Assembly: GCA_041655735.1 (NCBI GenBank)
Contig: JBBAEV010000041.1
Span: 1-6,471, forward strand
Reading direction: 5' to 3'
DNA length: 6,471 nucleotides
Source: JBBAEV01 sp041655735
GTDB taxonomy: Bacteria; Bacillota_I; Bacilli_A; RF39; UBA660
The notes beneath the pieces are model-generated. The model saw only the letters and a program-made list of their open reading frames with translations. It was not told where the DNA came from and did not search any database. Both the position numbers and the translations under genes were made by a program. The stretch's first letter is position 1; each line of letters opens with the position of its first letter. Below, piece by piece: positions 5,925-6,471 of the stretch.

Positions 5925-6471
5925 TTTATTACTCCTTGTGTAATAACAATGGCTAATTTTCTTTGATAATACTTTTGTCTTAATAAATAACGTTCATTAG
6001 TATTAGATAAAAAACCAGCTTCTATTAATATCCCTGGTCTAATTACTCTGTCATAAAGATACATACCATTTATTTCTTTAATATTACGTTTGGTATATAA
6101 AGATCTTTTTAATGTATCCTGCATTACTTTTGCAATCTCTTTATTATTTGAATTCTTATCTTTATAAAAAACTTGAGCACCTTGCCACTTCTCCGATGGA
6201 TACATATTTAAATGAATAGATAAATACATATCACACAATGATTTATTAATTAATTCTACTCTTTTAGATAAATCACTTCTTTTACGCATAGAAGTTTTAG
6301 GATTAGATAAATCATAATCACCATCTCTTATCATATAAACAATAGCCCCTTGACTAATTAGCTCTTCTTCTAAATATTTAGATATTAACAAATTAATATC
6401 TTTTTCATATATATCTTTATAAACAGCTCCAGGATCAGGCCCACCATGTCCAGGATCAATATAAATTACTT
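5909..6471 (-). CDS. cwlD: N-acetylmuramoyl-L-alanine amidase (Amidase_3, CwlD-like), N terminus beyond window edge
   Basis: The reading frame is open from the right edge (first whole codon 6469-6467) to TGA at 5911-5909, giving 186 visible residues. It is not a complete gene starting at the TTG at 6391: the codons upstream encode VIYIDPGHGGPDPGAVY, the start of the Amidase_3 domain. All zinc and catalytic positions are present: H8 in DPGHGG, E22 in IYEKDINL, H86 in SIHLN and E150 in LIEAGFLSN. The enzyme removes stem peptides from muramic acid. CwlD does this in spore cortex to allow muramic delta-lactam formation. No cell-wall-binding repeats follow the domain, and the compact C terminus fits CwlD better than large autolysins. 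The missing N terminus probably holds a signal anchor. The gene converges on spoIID with a 16-bp overlap. The family is near certain; the cwlD assignment is tentative. Confidence 0.85.
   Translation of the reverse strand, partial: VIYIDPGHGGPDPGAVYKDIYEKDINLLISKYLEEELISQGAIVYMIRDGDYDLSNPKTSMRKRSDLSKRVELINKSLCDMYLSIHLNMYPSEKWQGAQVFYKDKNSNNKEIAKVMQDTLKRSLYTKRNIKEINGMYLYDRVIRPGILIEAGFLSNTNERYLLRQKYYQRKLAIVITQGVINYFNN

Noticed and set aside
5926..5946. Hairpin TTATTAC-N7-GTAATAA as a bidirectional terminator
   Set aside because: The 7-bp stem has one G-C pair and no T tract on either side, and it lies inside the amidase coding sequence.
6389..6391. TTG at 6391 as the start of the amidase
   Set aside because: The frame stays open upstream and encodes the DPGHGG zinc motif, so the gene continues beyond the window.

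Overview
The window is clearly AT-rich throughout. It uses the standard bacterial code: TGG is used for tryptophan, TGA ends the amidase gene, and no gene needs TGA read as Trp. Ribosome binding sites are strong Firmicutes-type sites (AAGGAG, AGGAGAG, AAGGTGAT) and promoters are sigma-A-like with TGn-extended -10 boxes. Together with a SpoIID homologue, a CwlD-type amidase, a zinc-dependent phospholipase C family protein and a pair of TasA/camelysin-like surface proteins, this suggests a low-GC Firmicute. My best guess is an uncultured or gut member of the Bacilli/Erysipelotrichia/RF39 group; this placement is inference.

Layout from left to right. (1) 1-1189, minus strand: a two-gene operon of membrane-anchored, secreted proteins. 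The promoter-proximal gene (494-1189) encodes a 231-aa single-pass protein. The second gene (1-478, cut by the left edge) has a hydrophobic leader ending in Ala-Trp-Phe, as in SipW/TasA-type proteins. A strong promoter at 1272-1299 drives the operon, and inverted ATTGT/ACAAT half-sites cover both of its boxes. (2) 1190-1404: an intergenic region holding that promoter, a small GC-richer patch and the terminator of the next operon. (3) 1405-3429, minus strand: an Abi_2 (AbiD/AbiF, HEPN-type) gene followed 12 bp later by an htrA-type serine protease gene with one PDZ domain. (4) 3430-3521: a 92-bp divergent promoter region with two outward-facing extended -10 boxes on a perfect 12-bp inverted repeat, so their -35 zones overlap. 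(5) 3522-4505, plus strand: a zinc-dependent phospholipase C family protein without a signal peptide, ending in a textbook terminator. (6) 4575-5924, plus strand: a SpoIID/LytB-domain protein with a cytoplasmic N-terminal extension, one membrane segment and a long charged stalk. (7) 5909-6471, minus strand, cut by the right edge: an N-acetylmuramoyl-L-alanine amidase (Amidase_3, CwlD-like) whose 3' end overlaps spoIID by 16 bp.

How the genes fit together: most products act at or outside the membrane. Two are surface proteins, HtrA is an envelope protease, and SpoIID and the amidase are peptidoglycan enzymes of the kinds used in engulfment and spore-cortex remodelling. The Abi_2 gene is the one recognisable defence-type gene. 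Its cotranscription with htrA, opposite the phospholipase-like gene, is the most unusual arrangement here. No tRNA, rRNA, CRISPR array, insertion sequence or integrase was seen, and no stretch longer than about 215 bp lacks a gene.
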